A stretch of DNA of 64,000 bases from Halomonas huangheensis. Its GTDB lineage: Bacteria; Pseudomonadota; Gammaproteobacteria; Pseudomonadales; Halomonadaceae. The notes under the pieces were generated by a model. That model was not told the origin of the DNA and did not search any database. It saw only the letters and a program-made list of their open reading frames with translations. Below, in pieces: positions 27,544 through 36,227 of this stretch (position 1 is the stretch's first letter; every line of letters starts with the position of its first letter). A program made the position numbers and the translations under genes. The stretch is from contig NZ_CP013106.1 of NCBI RefSeq assembly GCF_001431725.1, positions 3,968,001-4,032,000 of the forward strand, in the 5' to 3' direction.

Positions 27544-27872
27544 CAGAAGACGACCGTCACGCTGCTTCACTGCTGCATGTCATGGGCCACCTCTACGTAA
27601 AAGGTGGCGAGCGCAAGCGTGGCCTGATTCTGCTGTTGCTGGCCGCCCACATGCTGCCGTCCCACTCCGGCATTCTGCACACTCTGGTTCAAGCATTCAT
27701 TGCAACGGGTGATACCCAGCGAGCGCTGGATGCCATTGACCGGCTCGAGTATCTACAAGGCCCCACGCCAACCCAGGCACTCTTGCAGAGCCGAGCACTA
27801 TGGCGCGCCGGTCGTGTTGATGATGCTCGCGCATCCTTCCAGAACTATCTGCAGCGGCGGGAGGAAGGATGA
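27540..27872 (+). CDS. SctY-like TPR chaperone
   Basis: 110 residues made of helical pairs with TPR character (LLHVMGHLYVKGGERKRGL, LPSHSGILHTLVQAFIATGD, LLQSRALWRAGRVDDARASF). This fits YscY, the chaperone that couples YscX to the export gate SctV, and also the TPR protein found beside sctV in rhizobia. It begins with GTG at 27540, overlapping the stop of the previous gene, after GAGGAGA, and overlaps sctV by four bases. Translational coupling to sctV supports a working partnership. Confidence 0.62.
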   Translation: MTEDDRHAASLLHVMGHLYVKGGERKRGLILLLLAAHMLPSHSGILHTLVQAFIATGDTQRALDAIDRLEYLQGPTPTQALLQSRALWRAGRVDDARASFQNYLQRREEG

Positions 27873-30031
27873 GCGGAGTTCTGACCCGGCTCAACGCCAT
27901 TGCACTGCGCGCGGCACAGCGCAGCGATGTCGTGATTGCCATGTTCATCGTGCTGGCGGTGGTGATGATGGTCATCCCGCTGCCCACCGCCCTGGTCGAT
28001 ACGCTGATCGGCATCAACATCGCACTCAGCCTATTGATTCTGATCGTAGCCTTCTACATCTCACACCCGGTGGACTACTCCTCGCTACCGCCGATCATTC
28101 TGCTGGCGACGCTGTTCCGACTGGCGTTATCGATCACCACTACACGCCTGATTCTACTCGAAGGCGATGCCGGGCAGATTGTTTCGGCTTTCGGCAACTT
28201 TGTGATCGCTGGTGAAGTGGTGATCGGGCTGGTGGTATTCCTGATCATTACCGTGGCCCAGTTTCTGGTCATCACCAAAGGCGCGGAACGAGTGGCGGAG
28301 GTTGCTGCCCGTTTCATTCTCGATGGCATGCCAGGCAAGCAGATGAGCATCGACAACGATGTCCGCAACGGCGACATCGACCAGGCCCAGGCACGTGTCA
28401 AACGCCAACGCCTGGAACGTGAGAGCCAGCTCTACGGCTCCATGGATGGTGCGATGAAATTTGTCAAAGGTGACGCCATCGCCGGCCTGGTCATCCTGTG
28501 TGTCAATCTCGTCGGGGGGCTGTTGATTGGCATGATCAAGCGCGGCATGTCCTTCGGTGACGCGGTGCATACCTATTCTCTGCTGACCGTTGGCGACGGC
28601 CTGATCGCCCAGATTCCTGCGCTGCTTATCGCCGTGGCTGCCGGTACCGTTGTCACTCGTGTCAACTCCGATCAGGCCAGCGACCTGGGCAGCGAAATCG
28701 TCTCGCAGCTGGGCAGCAACTCACGCGCCCTGGGGCTGACTGCGACGATCCTGTTCTTTGCCGCGTTCATCCCCGGCTTCGCCACCATCGTGTTTCTGGT
28801 ACTGGCGGCTGGGCTGGGCCTGGCAGCCTGGTGGGTAAACAAACGCCAACAATCCACTCAAGAGGAAGACGCAGCAGCGGATGGCACTGGCTCAGCAGCT
28901 GGTGACGTTGCCGACACCCCTTCCGCGGAGCACACCTCAGCATCCGGCTCAGCGCTGTCAGCTAGCGAGGCGGCTCAACAGCGTATCGTGCTGTCACTAT
29001 CCCCCGCTTTAGCCGAAGTCCTGTCGTTGGAGTCGCTGCGCGGACTGGTGGATGCCACGCGGCAACGCATTGGTGACGAGTTGGGTATCCAGATACCCAA
29101 TGTCGGTGTACGCATAAAGAATACCGATACCCAGCATAACCTTGCCGTCGAACTCGACGAGGTTCCGGTGCTGGAAGGTGAAGTTCCCGTGGGCCATGCA
29201 CGACTCGATGATGACCCGGTGCACCTGGAGTTGATCGAGGTCGAATCGACAAGCTACCCCCCGCTGACCAGCCGTCACCCTGAACACTGGATCGCGGAAC
29301 AGGATCTGGAGCGCCTCGACGAGGCCGGCATCGCTTACCAGGCGATTCCGCAGGTGCTGTGCGATTGCCTCGAGCGGGTACTGCTGCGCTACGCCGGAGA
29401 GTTCGTGGGTATTCAGGAAACTCGCGCCCTGCTCTCACATATGGAGCAGCAATACTCCGAGCTGGTGGGCGAAGCGGTGCGCATCGTTTCCCTACAGAAG
29501 ATGGCCGATGTATTGCGCCGCCTGGTGGATGAAGGTGTGCCCCTGCGCACTCTGCGCACCATTCTCGAAGCGATGGTCAACTGGGGTGCTCAGGAACAGA
29601 GCGTGGTGCGCCTGGCCGAACGGATCCGTACGGCACTGGCCCGGCAGATCTGCCACCGATACGCCCGCGCCGACAGAGTGCTGCCAGCATGGGTAATCAC
29701 CCGTCAGGTGGAAGAAGCCATTCGCTCGACACTACGCAATGACAGTGCCAATGCCAGAAACACTGGTCTACCGGTTGCTCTGTCCCGTTCGCTGCACAAC
29801 TGGTTCAAGCAACGCCTGGCAGAACTCGATACGGATGTCATGCCGGTGATCCTTGTCTCGAGTGATGTGCGACCTGCATTGCAACAATGGGTCAATCGCC
29901 ACCATCTGGACCTGCCGGTCATGTCCTGGCAGGAGGTGGCCAGCGAATTCAACCTGCAGGCTCTGGCACAGGTCAAGCTGACCCCGGAGTCAAGGGATAC
30001 TGGCTCGACCGAGACCGCTAGCCGGCAATAG
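27869..30031 (+). CDS. sctV: T3SS export gate protein SctV
   Basis: 720 residues, the FlhA/YscV/RhcV family. It forms the nonameric ring at the export gate. Eight membrane segments occupy residues 20-320; the highly conserved cytoplasmic loop (SSLPPIILLATLFRLALSIT, and GERVAEVAARFILDGMPGKQ with A for G) is intact. A poorly conserved Ser/Ala-rich linker of about 50 residues (330-385) precedes the substrate-docking C-terminal domain. ATG after GGGAGGAAGG, overlapping the upstream TPR gene. Non-flagellar because it lies among sctC/D/J homologues and no flagellar genes are present. Confidence 0.96.
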   Translation: MSGVLTRLNAIALRAAQRSDVVIAMFIVLAVVMMVIPLPTALVDTLIGINIALSLLILIVAFYISHPVDYSSLPPIILLATLFRLALSITTTRLILLEGDAGQIVSAFGNFVIAGEVVIGLVVFLIITVAQFLVITKGAERVAEVAARFILDGMPGKQMSIDNDVRNGDIDQAQARVKRQRLERESQLYGSMDGAMKFVKGDAIAGLVILCVNLVGGLLIGMIKRGMSFGDAVHTYSLLTVGDGLIAQIPALLIAVAAGTVVTRVNSDQASDLGSEIVSQLGSNSRALGLTATILFFAAFIPGFATIVFLVLAAGLGLAAWWVNKRQQSTQEEDAAADGTGSAAGDVADTPSAEHTSASGSALSASEAAQQRIVLSLSPALAEVLSLESLRGLVDATRQRIGDELGIQIPNVGVRIKNTDTQHNLAVELDEVPVLEGEVPVGHARLDDDPVHLELIEVESTSYPPLTSRHPEHWIAEQDLERLDEAGIAYQAIPQVLCDCLERVLLRYAGEFVGIQETRALLSHMEQQYSELVGEAVRIVSLQKMADVLRRLVDEGVPLRTLRTILEAMVNWGAQEQSVVRLAERIRTALARQICHRYARADRVLPAWVITRQVEEAIRSTLRNDSANARNTGLPVALSRSLHNWFKQRLAELDTDVMPVILVSSDVRPALQQWVNRHHLDLPVMSWQEVASEFNLQALAQVKLTPESRDTGSTETASRQ

Positions 30032-30068
30032 TTCATCCATAACAACAACCTCTGCATGGAGCAAATCT

Positions 30069-31397
30069 GTGACGCAAGCAACATCCATGATGCCACCCAC
30101 GACGTGCCTGGCACTGTTGAGCAGCACAATGAACCGTCTGTTGACGCCACTGATGCTGCTGCTGGCCTTTGTCGGCCACGCCCACGCACAGTCCGCCCTC
30201 GAGCTTGAAACGGGCCAGGGCCGGGTCCTGCGCTTCGGCAATGACGTAGCATCGGTATTTGTGGCCAATCCCGACGTCGCAGATGTCCAGGTCGTGTCGC
30301 CGGGGGTGATCTATGTGTTCGGCAAACAACATGGCGACACCAACCTGATTGCGCTGGGCAGTGACGAAAGCACCCAGGCGTCCATGCGCCTGCATGTCAG
30401 CGATGGCGACCAGGGTGCCAACCGAGCCTTGCACGATGCCGATGCAGACAGCCCTATCCAACTGCGCATGGCAGGCAACCAACTGGTTGCCGACGGACAG
30501 AATCGCAGCATTGAGGGCGCCATCGCTACGCAATCCACACTGGAGCAACATGCTCCCGCCGAAGGTGGCATGCTGAACAATGCCACCTACGCCGATGCCA
30601 CCCAGGTCAACCTGCGCGTACGTTTCGCCGAAGTGGCGCGTCAAGAGCTGCTGCAGTACGGCGTCAGTTGGAGTGCGCTGATCAACAACGGCTCCTTTTC
30701 ACTGGGTATCTTTCCCGGCTCCATGGCCAACGCCTCGTTCGGCACCATTGCCAGTGGTGTCGACGGTGTTGATGGCCTACTCCAGGCGCTACAGGAAAAT
30801 GGCCTGCTGCAGATCCTCGCCGAGCCAAACATCACGGCAATGACGGGAGAGACCGCCAGCTTCCTCGCCGGTGGCGAGATTCCGATCCCGGTTCCGGCAG
30901 GTAATGACCTGGTCGGTATCGAGTACAAGCAGTTCGGTGTCTCACTGATGTTCACTCCGGTCCTCTTGCCCAACGGACGCATCTCGTTGGAGGTTCGTCC
31001 CGAGGTCAGCAGCCTGACCAACGAGGGCGTCGAGATCGGTGGTACCAGTGTGCCGGGGTTGCAGGTACGGCGCGCCGACACCGTGGTCGAGGTGGGAAGT
31101 GGCCAGACCTTCGCCATTGCCGGTCTGTTCCAGCGCAGTGCCACCAACAATCTCGAACGGGTGCCGGTACTGGGCGACCTGCCAATCCTCGGCAATCTAT
31201 TTCGCTCGCGCCGATTCCAGCGTGAAGAGACCGAGCTGGTCATCCTGATTACACCCTACATCGTGCAACCCACACCCGGACGTGCACTGCGTACACCACT
31301 GGATCAAGGCCACGTCAGTAATGGTGCTATCCGTGTCGATGGTCAGGGCGCGCCCGAAGTGGTGCGCAACGATCCCTTCGGCTTTTACCTGCAGTAA
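30069..31397 (+). CDS. Tad-type (CpaC/RcpA) outer-membrane secretin, serving as SctC2
   Basis: 442 residues. Signal peptide (MLLLAFVGHAHA, then QS), then the pilus-secretin N-terminal domain LELETGQGRVLRFGNDVASV...VSPGVIYVFGKQ characteristic of CpaC/RcpA of Tad pili. Next comes a BON-like section and the secretin barrel (NLRVRFAEVARQELLQYGVS; VPVLGDLPILGNLFRS; ELVILITPYIV). No N0 domain is present; that domain is encoded separately at 32759. The start is a GTG at 30069 after GGAG; an ATG at 30129 would shorten the signal region. In rhizobia the equivalent is RhcC2. There are no pilin, CpaF or TadB/C genes nearby, so it most likely forms the T3SS outer ring. Confidence 0.88.
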   Translation: MTQATSMMPPTTCLALLSSTMNRLLTPLMLLLAFVGHAHAQSALELETGQGRVLRFGNDVASVFVANPDVADVQVVSPGVIYVFGKQHGDTNLIALGSDESTQASMRLHVSDGDQGANRALHDADADSPIQLRMAGNQLVADGQNRSIEGAIATQSTLEQHAPAEGGMLNNATYADATQVNLRVRFAEVARQELLQYGVSWSALINNGSFSLGIFPGSMANASFGTIASGVDGVDGLLQALQENGLLQILAEPNITAMTGETASFLAGGEIPIPVPAGNDLVGIEYKQFGVSLMFTPVLLPNGRISLEVRPEVSSLTNEGVEIGGTSVPGLQVRRADTVVEVGSGQTFAIAGLFQRSATNNLERVPVLGDLPILGNLFRSRRFQREETELVILITPYIVQPTPGRALRTPLDQGHVSNGAIRVDGQGAPEVVRNDPFGFYLQ

Positions 31398-31406
31398 GGA
31401 GTCCTG

Positions 31407-31838
31407 ATGATGGTCATGACCTATTCATCGCGGATGTTGTACACCCTTCTGCCATTGCTGGTGATGCTGGGAGGATGCAATTCAGCACTGGGGCCAATGT
31501 CCTGGCAGAGCGGCTACCGCGCCAGCGGTGTTGCTGCCACAGATACTCGGACCGCTCAGTTGCAGGCAATCGCCCCCAATACCTGTGATCTGCTCAGCGA
31601 CCAGAGTGGCATCGTGACGTTACCACCCGGCTGCGCCAACGATATCAACCTGCAATACATGGTCGAGCGTCCCCAGGACCTGCTGTACGGACGAGAAATG
31701 GGCCCCGCACAGGCACAACCGGTCGCCACCGCTGCACGGGAGCGACTGACTGATCGCGAACAGAGCAGAACACGCTCGGACAGACTCCGTGAGGAAGCTC
31801 ACGGCATGAGCAGCTATACCACCACAGGGGGCATGTGA
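31407..31838 (+). CDS. CpaD-like outer-membrane lipoprotein
   Basis: 143 residues with a lipoprotein signal (LLPLLVMLGGC lipobox). The segment PPGCANDINLQYMVERPQDL followed by YGREMG matches the signature of Tad pilus CpaD proteins (GCAxxxNLxxMVxxPxDLxxGR). In Tad systems this lipoprotein assists the CpaC secretin. It starts 9 bases after the secretin gene with AGGAG at five to six bases. Its presence beside the secretin supports acquisition of a two-gene Tad outer-membrane module. The C-terminal third is polar and not conserved as far as I can judge. Confidence 0.72.
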   Translation: MMVMTYSSRMLYTLLPLLVMLGGCNSALGPMSWQSGYRASGVAATDTRTAQLQAIAPNTCDLLSDQSGIVTLPPGCANDINLQYMVERPQDLLYGREMGPAQAQPVATAARERLTDREQSRTRSDRLREEAHGMSSYTTTGGM

Positions 31839-31846
31839 CCTATGTG

Positions 31847-32626
31847 CTATCTGTTCATTGCCAGGCCAATCGCCCGCGCCTGCTCGCTGGGTATGCCGAT
31901 ATCGCGGATCTGCTGTGCATGTTCGATCAACGACTGGCGTTGCTCGGAGGTCATGTCCGGAATCTCGGTGCTCTGCGCCAGCGGATCCTCACCGGCCATC
32001 ACCAATACCAACAGCAGGCCACGGAAATGGCGCTGCTCCGCCAACGGCGAGGTGGTCACCTCTCGCATCAGGGCCACGGCTTTACCGCTCTGGCCCGCCA
32101 GCGCTTCCGCCACCGCCAGGTTGGTCTGGACATCAGGGTCGTGTGGCTTCAACTGTGCCGCATGCGAGAAGGCCGCGACCGCCTCGGTTTCCTTGCCCAT
32201 CAAGGCCTGGGAAGCTCCCAGACGGCTCCAGGCCGCAGGAGTATTGATCTCGGGAGCGACACGCCGGAGGTTGCGTTCGGCGCTTTCCACCTGGCCAAGA
32301 CGCAATTGGGCAGTGCCCATGCCAAGCAACGCCGACTCATTGTTGATGTCTGCTGCCAGCGCGGCCCGGTATGAATGCAAAGCACCTTCGAAGTCGCCGC
32401 CCGCAAGACGAGCATCACCCAGCCGGACCTGGATGTCGACATCACTTCCCGACGTCTCGGCGGCACGTTCGTACATGCTGGCCGCTGTGGCGTAGTCACC
32501 ATGAGCGGCGATGTCGTCAGCAAGTTCCAGCAACCGGGATTGTTCAGCGCTCCGAGTAGAAGCGCAGGCGGTCAGCAGAATACAGGTCATGAGAATGGGA
32601 AGACGTATGACGTATGGCATCGACAT
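31847..32626 (-). CDS. TadD-like TPR lipoprotein
   Basis: 259 residues on the opposite strand to the other secretion genes. Lipobox LLTAC near residue 21, followed by at least four TPR units (GDYATAASMYERAAETSGSD, GGDFEGALHSYRAALAADI, GQVESAERNLRRV, KETEAVAAFSHAAQLKPHD). TadD is the TPR pilotin-like lipoprotein of Tad systems, so this may be the pilotin that places the secretin in the outer membrane. ATG at 32626 has AGGAGTTCCTG upstream, nearly the same leader as the CpaD-like gene. Tail to tail with that gene, 8 bases apart. Confidence 0.75.
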   Translation of the reverse strand: MSMPYVIRLPILMTCILLTACASTRSAEQSRLLELADDIAAHGDYATAASMYERAAETSGSDVDIQVRLGDARLAGGDFEGALHSYRAALAADINNESALLGMGTAQLRLGQVESAERNLRRVAPEINTPAAWSRLGASQALMGKETEAVAAFSHAAQLKPHDPDVQTNLAVAEALAGQSGKAVALMREVTTSPLAEQRHFRGLLLVLVMAGEDPLAQSTEIPDMTSEQRQSLIEHAQQIRDIGIPSEQARAIGLAMNR

Positions 32627-32758
32627 CAGGAACTCCTGGCCATGGCTTATGGCATTTCGCTTCGTAATGGAAGTTGTTTTCGGGCAGAAGGCGACTCCGG
32701 AATCACGAAACATTGAGTCACTCAATCATGATTCCGTCAATCATATTTTCACAACGAG

Positions 32759-33451
32759 ATGCACTTTTTACACCGCATCATCACAACAATGAAAGGTCAG
32801 GATATTTCCAAAACCATGCGATCGATATCCAGAAAAGAGATCAGGGAACCAGCCACGTTAATGCCACTGTTTATCGGTATGGCAGTCATGGTTTTTTCAG
32901 TAACAGGTATAGTTTTCTTGATGACAAGTAAAGCCGATGCACAACAGAACGACAGTAGATCGGAATGGATGCAACGTGACTACCACTACATCATTGTCAA
33001 GCAGGATGTTCGCGATGTTCTTAATGAATTCGGCAGAAACCTATCGCTCCCTGTCGAGATTTCTCGTGACGTAAGAGGAGAGGTAAGGGGCGAGATACAG
33101 GCCGGAAATGCTCGCGAATTTCTCGAGCAGGTATGTGCGGCCAATGACCTGGCGTGGTTCTTTGATGGTGGTGTACTGCACATCACTTCTCGCCGGGAAC
33201 TGACACAGCGGACCTTCGACCTGTCACGGGTCGATGTTGATCGTCTGATGGAAGATATCGGACAGGCAGGTGCTGGTGAGCCGATGCAGGCAAGGCTGGT
33301 AGACGCTGATTCAGCACTACAGGTCTGGGGCGTCGATGCCTGGATCGAGAGTGTAGCGCGGCATGTCGAGCGCTTACGCAACCCGATGCCTGGAGGGCGC
33401 GGTGAAGTACAGGTGTTCCGTGGCAGTGTGGCGCCAACCACTGCCGAATGA
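32759..33451 (+). CDS. sctC1: T3SS secretin N-terminal domain protein SctC1 (RhcC1-like)
   Basis: About 230 residues: an N-terminal membrane or signal segment (MAVMVFSVTGIVFLM, near residues 41-55) and the N0-N1 domains of T3SS secretins (YIIVKQDVRDVLNEFGRNLS, then EFLEQVCAANDLAWFFDGGV and LHITSRREL). No secretin barrel follows, so this is the separate N-terminal half seen as RhcC1 in rhizobia. The first ATG of the frame is used; later ATGs at 32816 or 32861 are equally possible because no ribosome site is strong. It opens the second, tightly packed T3SS operon. Confidence 0.85.
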   Translation: MHFLHRIITTMKGQDISKTMRSISRKEIREPATLMPLFIGMAVMVFSVTGIVFLMTSKADAQQNDSRSEWMQRDYHYIIVKQDVRDVLNEFGRNLSLPVEISRDVRGEVRGEIQAGNAREFLEQVCAANDLAWFFDGGVLHITSRRELTQRTFDLSRVDVDRLMEDIGQAGAGEPMQARLVDADSALQVWGVDAWIESVARHVERLRNPMPGGRGEVQVFRGSVAPTTAE

Positions 33452-33473
33452 TGGCAATCCGAAGGAGAGCGAT

Positions 33474-33665
33474 ATGGCAACCACAGAACCGACCAATGCA
33501 CCAGGCGTCGATCCGGCTGCATCGGCCAATAACCAACAGCAGCAGGCCTTCGATCAGGCCGCAGAAAATGCACGTGCCATGCAGATCGTGGGACAGGCCG
33601 TTGCCTCATTGGCCTCGACACAACTGATGGACTACGCCGGAGACATGCTCAAGGACGAAGGCTGA
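33474..33665 (+). CDS. Small protein, T3SS needle/pilin candidate
   Basis: 63 residues without cysteine, preceded by GAAGGAG. The first third is Ala/Asn/Pro rich, then a helix AFDQAAENARAMQIVGQAVA and a short C-terminal helix. Small alanine-rich polar proteins between sctC1 and sctI are typical for needle or pilin subunits (SctF, NopA/HrpA-like), and no other candidate lies in the operon except the 25572 protein. The call rests on position, size and helical pattern, not on recognised homology. Confidence 0.5.
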   Translation: MATTEPTNAPGVDPAASANNQQQQAFDQAAENARAMQIVGQAVASLASTQLMDYAGDMLKDEG

Positions 33666-33722
33666 TAACCAGCCTTCGTCAGGCGAGCGTCCTGCCCCCG
33701 ACAAGCTGATACAGGAGCATTG

Positions 33723-34130
33723 ATGATGATACCCGCGGCAGAAGTCAGCGCAGGTGCCATCCCCGCCTCTCCCAATGGAGGCGGGATGGATCCCCTGTCA
33801 TCTCAGAATCTGTTCGAACACTTTGCCAGCCAGTCAAGTACGGCGGCACAGACGACTACGCCAGCAGAATTGGGGTCGGACATCTTGAACGCGTTGGAAA
33901 ATCCCATCGAGCAGGCGCAGAGCTTTTCAGCCCGAATGCACGATCAGCAAACCGCCACGGCAAGCGAAGGAACCACCTCGAGTGACGAAGCAGGGCTAGG
34001 CGATATGCAGTTTGATCGTATGCTCGATTCGCTCTCGGCCATGTTCGACCATGCCACGCTGATGAAGCTGATGTCGTCCTGTGCGTCCCAGACGTCCGGT
34101 GCTGCCAGAACGCTATTGCGAGGACAGTGA
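33723..34130 (+). CDS. sctI: T3SS inner-rod protein SctI (NolB-like)
   Basis: 135 residues. The C-terminal 40 residues (MLDSLSAMFDHATLMKLMSS through GAARTLLRGQ) match the inner-rod/HrpB2/NolB pattern with its conserved LLRGQ-type end; the N-terminal two thirds are disordered and Ser/Thr rich. It starts at ATG 33723, five bases after AGGAG, although a TTG immediately before is also in frame. Immediately upstream of sctJ, as nolB precedes rhcJ in rhizobia. Confidence 0.75.
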   Translation: MMIPAAEVSAGAIPASPNGGGMDPLSSQNLFEHFASQSSTAAQTTTPAELGSDILNALENPIEQAQSFSARMHDQQTATASEGTTSSDEAGLGDMQFDRMLDSLSAMFDHATLMKLMSSCASQTSGAARTLLRGQ

Positions 34131-34133
34131 ATC

Positions 34134-34943
34134 TTGGCTTCCATTCCTGTCCTGCAAGGGCCGCTGTCGAAGACACTGAAGCTGCTGCTGGTAATGACCC
34201 TGGCACTGCTGCTGCAGGCCTGTGACACAGAGCTGTACACCGGTCTCAGCGAACGCGAGGCCAACCTCATGGTCGCCAGCCTGGCACGCCACGGCATTGC
34301 CGCGGAACGCGTGCTCAAGGAAGACGGCATGATGAGTGTCACGGTTGATGAAGACCACTTTGCCGAGGCTGTCGGTCTCCTCGACCAACTGGGGCTGCCG
34401 GAACAGAAATTTTCCAATCTCGGCGCCGTCTTCGAGAGCAACAACCTGGTCTCTTCGCCAGTGCAGGAGCGTGCGCAGATGATTCACGCGCTCAGCGAGG
34501 AGTTGTCGCACACCGTATCGCAGATCGATGGCGTGCTATCGGCACGCGTCCACGTGGTACTTCCCGACAACGATCTTCTCGAGCGGAACAGCACGCCTTC
34601 ATCCGCATCCGTCTTCATCCGCTATTCACCGACCCTCGACGTCAACCCTCTGATCCCCAAGGTCAAGACATTGGTGGCCAACGGCATTGCAGGGTTGGCG
34701 TACGACAGTGTCTCGGTGGTGCCTGTTGCCGCGCAACCTCTCCAGATCGCAGATGGCTCGGCTCCAGCCACACTGAGCTCATTTCTCGGCATCGCCATGC
34801 CGGCGTCGAGTGTTTCGCGAGCGGCCTGGATCTTCGGCCTGTTGATGGTTCTGGTACTCGGCCTCGGCGCGCTGCTGGCCTGGCTGCTGTGGCATCAACG
34901 GCGGCGTAGCCCCTATGAGCTGGAGACGCCCCATGAGTCGTGA
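34134..34943 (+). CDS. sctJ: T3SS inner-membrane ring lipoprotein SctJ
   Basis: 269 residues of the YscJ/PrgK/FliF family. Lipobox LLLQAC; ring-building domains 1 and 2 with LYTGLSEREANLMVASLARH and VLSARVHVVLPDNDLLE; one C-terminal membrane span (WIFGLLMVLVLGLGALLAW) and a short basic tail. It starts with TTG at 34134 after GAGGA, four bases behind sctI. Forms the 24-mer inner ring together with SctD. Confidence 0.93.
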   Translation: MASIPVLQGPLSKTLKLLLVMTLALLLQACDTELYTGLSEREANLMVASLARHGIAAERVLKEDGMMSVTVDEDHFAEAVGLLDQLGLPEQKFSNLGAVFESNNLVSSPVQERAQMIHALSEELSHTVSQIDGVLSARVHVVLPDNDLLERNSTPSSASVFIRYSPTLDVNPLIPKVKTLVANGIAGLAYDSVSVVPVAAQPLQIADGSAPATLSSFLGIAMPASSVSRAAWIFGLLMVLVLGLGALLAWLLWHQRRRSPYELETPHES

Positions 34944-35634
34944 GGCCACAATGAGCCCTGACTACCGTTTGCAGAACGAGCATGTGCAGAATGATCGCTG
35001 GCAGGACTTCATCGCGGCACCGGTTCGCTGTGTCGCGATGAACTGGATTGTCGAGATACTGGACGGCGTCGCCGATGACGAAGCGACCCTCGCCGCAGTG
35101 GCATATCACCCACGTTTCCAACAACGTCTCACCGAACGCCTGATGCAGCGCCATGGGCTGACCGCGCCAGCCGCCCTCCCACCCCTGGCGGAGGAGGACC
35201 AGGTCATCCTGCAACTTGCGCCCGAGCATGCAGGCGAACTTGTGCATTACTGCGGGATGATCTGCCACGCCACTACCTTCGTCCGAGAGATACGGGCACC
35301 ACGCGTCGTGGCTCTCAAGCAACACTTCGGTACAGCGGCATTTCTCACTGCACTGGCCCATCACCAGTTGGCGCTACCCTACCCACCGCAGACCGTCGAC
35401 GATGCCCTCTCCGATACCTTCGCCAACACCCTGCACCAGGAGGGTCTGGCCTGTGTCGCCAGCTGGCTGGCCCAACAATCCGACGAGATGGGTGCCTGGT
35501 TGCGTCTCGGCATAGCGGCCGATCCCATGATCGACAGTCAGGAGATTTCTCCTCAGATACGCGAACAGGGCGTGGCCATCGTGCGCTGCGCAGCGACCGC
35601 TGTGCTCAACCATCACCGGGAGGCCATGCCATGA
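34933..35634 (+). CDS. sctK: T3SS sorting-platform protein SctK (NolU-like)
   Basis: About 233 residues, divergent as usual for SctK. Its place between sctJ and sctL is the position of nolU in rhizobia and of HrpB4/SctK elsewhere. Helical throughout; the N-terminal part carries FIAAPVRCVAMNWIVEIL. Start ambiguous: ATG 34933 (after GGAG, overlapping sctJ by 11 bases) or ATG 34951 (after GAGG). It would link SctQ pods to SctD under the inner-membrane ring. Confidence 0.68.
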   Translation: MSREATMSPDYRLQNEHVQNDRWQDFIAAPVRCVAMNWIVEILDGVADDEATLAAVAYHPRFQQRLTERLMQRHGLTAPAALPPLAEEDQVILQLAPEHAGELVHYCGMICHATTFVREIRAPRVVALKQHFGTAAFLTALAHHQLALPYPPQTVDDALSDTFANTLHQEGLACVASWLAQQSDEMGAWLRLGIAADPMIDSQEISPQIREQGVAIVRCAATAVLNHHREAMP

Positions 35635-36227
35635 ACGAGTTACCGACGCGTCCCGGCAAGGTCATTCTCAAGGCTCGCGAGGCTGACGCATGGGTCAGTG
35701 GCTACGCCTTTCTGGAGCGCGTAAAGCAGCGCGCCAGCGAGGCCGAACAGGAAGCACGCCATACCCGAGCTGCGGCCTACGCCGATGGCTTCGAGGCCGG
35801 GCGGCAGGCCGGTGAGACTCAGGCCACTGAGCTCCTGACCCGAACCACACAACAGGTCGACCGCTACCTGGCCGGAATGGAGCCGTCCATGGCCGAGCTG
35901 TGTCTGAAGATGGTACGGCGGATTCTCGGCCAATTCGACGACACCGAGTTGATCGTCCGTTGTGTGCGCCAGGCACTGATCGAATACCGCCATGACATGA
36001 CGGTAACGGTACGCGTTGCGCCGGAGCGTGTTCCGGACGTCGAGGCTCGGCTGCGCGTGGCGGATCCGGTACCGGATCATCCGACCTATCGTATTGAAGG
36101 GGATGCACAGCTCGGCAGTGGTCAATGCCTGCTGGTGAGTCCGGTAGCAGTGGTCGATGTGGGCCTCGAGGCACAATTGCAAGCGCTGCGCGAGGCACTG
36201 ATACCTCCCGCTGGAGGCAGCGAATGA
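35631..36227 (+). CDS. sctL: T3SS ATPase stator SctL
   Basis: 198 residues of the FliH/YscL/NolV family. The N-terminal half is a long charged helix with coiled-coil character (residues 25-75, rich in Glu, Ala and Arg). The C-terminal half has the typical ending GSGQCLLVSPVAVVDVGLEA, preceded by YRIEGDAQL. Overlaps sctK and sctN by four bases each (ATGA). It links the SctN ATPase to SctQ in the sorting platform. Confidence 0.9.
   Translation: MNELPTRPGKVILKAREADAWVSGYAFLERVKQRASEAEQEARHTRAAAYADGFEAGRQAGETQATELLTRTTQQVDRYLAGMEPSMAELCLKMVRRILGQFDDTELIVRCVRQALIEYRHDMTVTVRVAPERVPDVEARLRVADPVPDHPTYRIEGDAQLGSGQCLLVSPVAVVDVGLEAQLQALREALIPPAGGSE

Noticed and set aside
30069..32626. A Tad pilus locus
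   Set aside because: No pilin, prepilin peptidase, CpaF ATPase or TadB/TadC genes occur nearby; the genes are embedded in T3SS genes.
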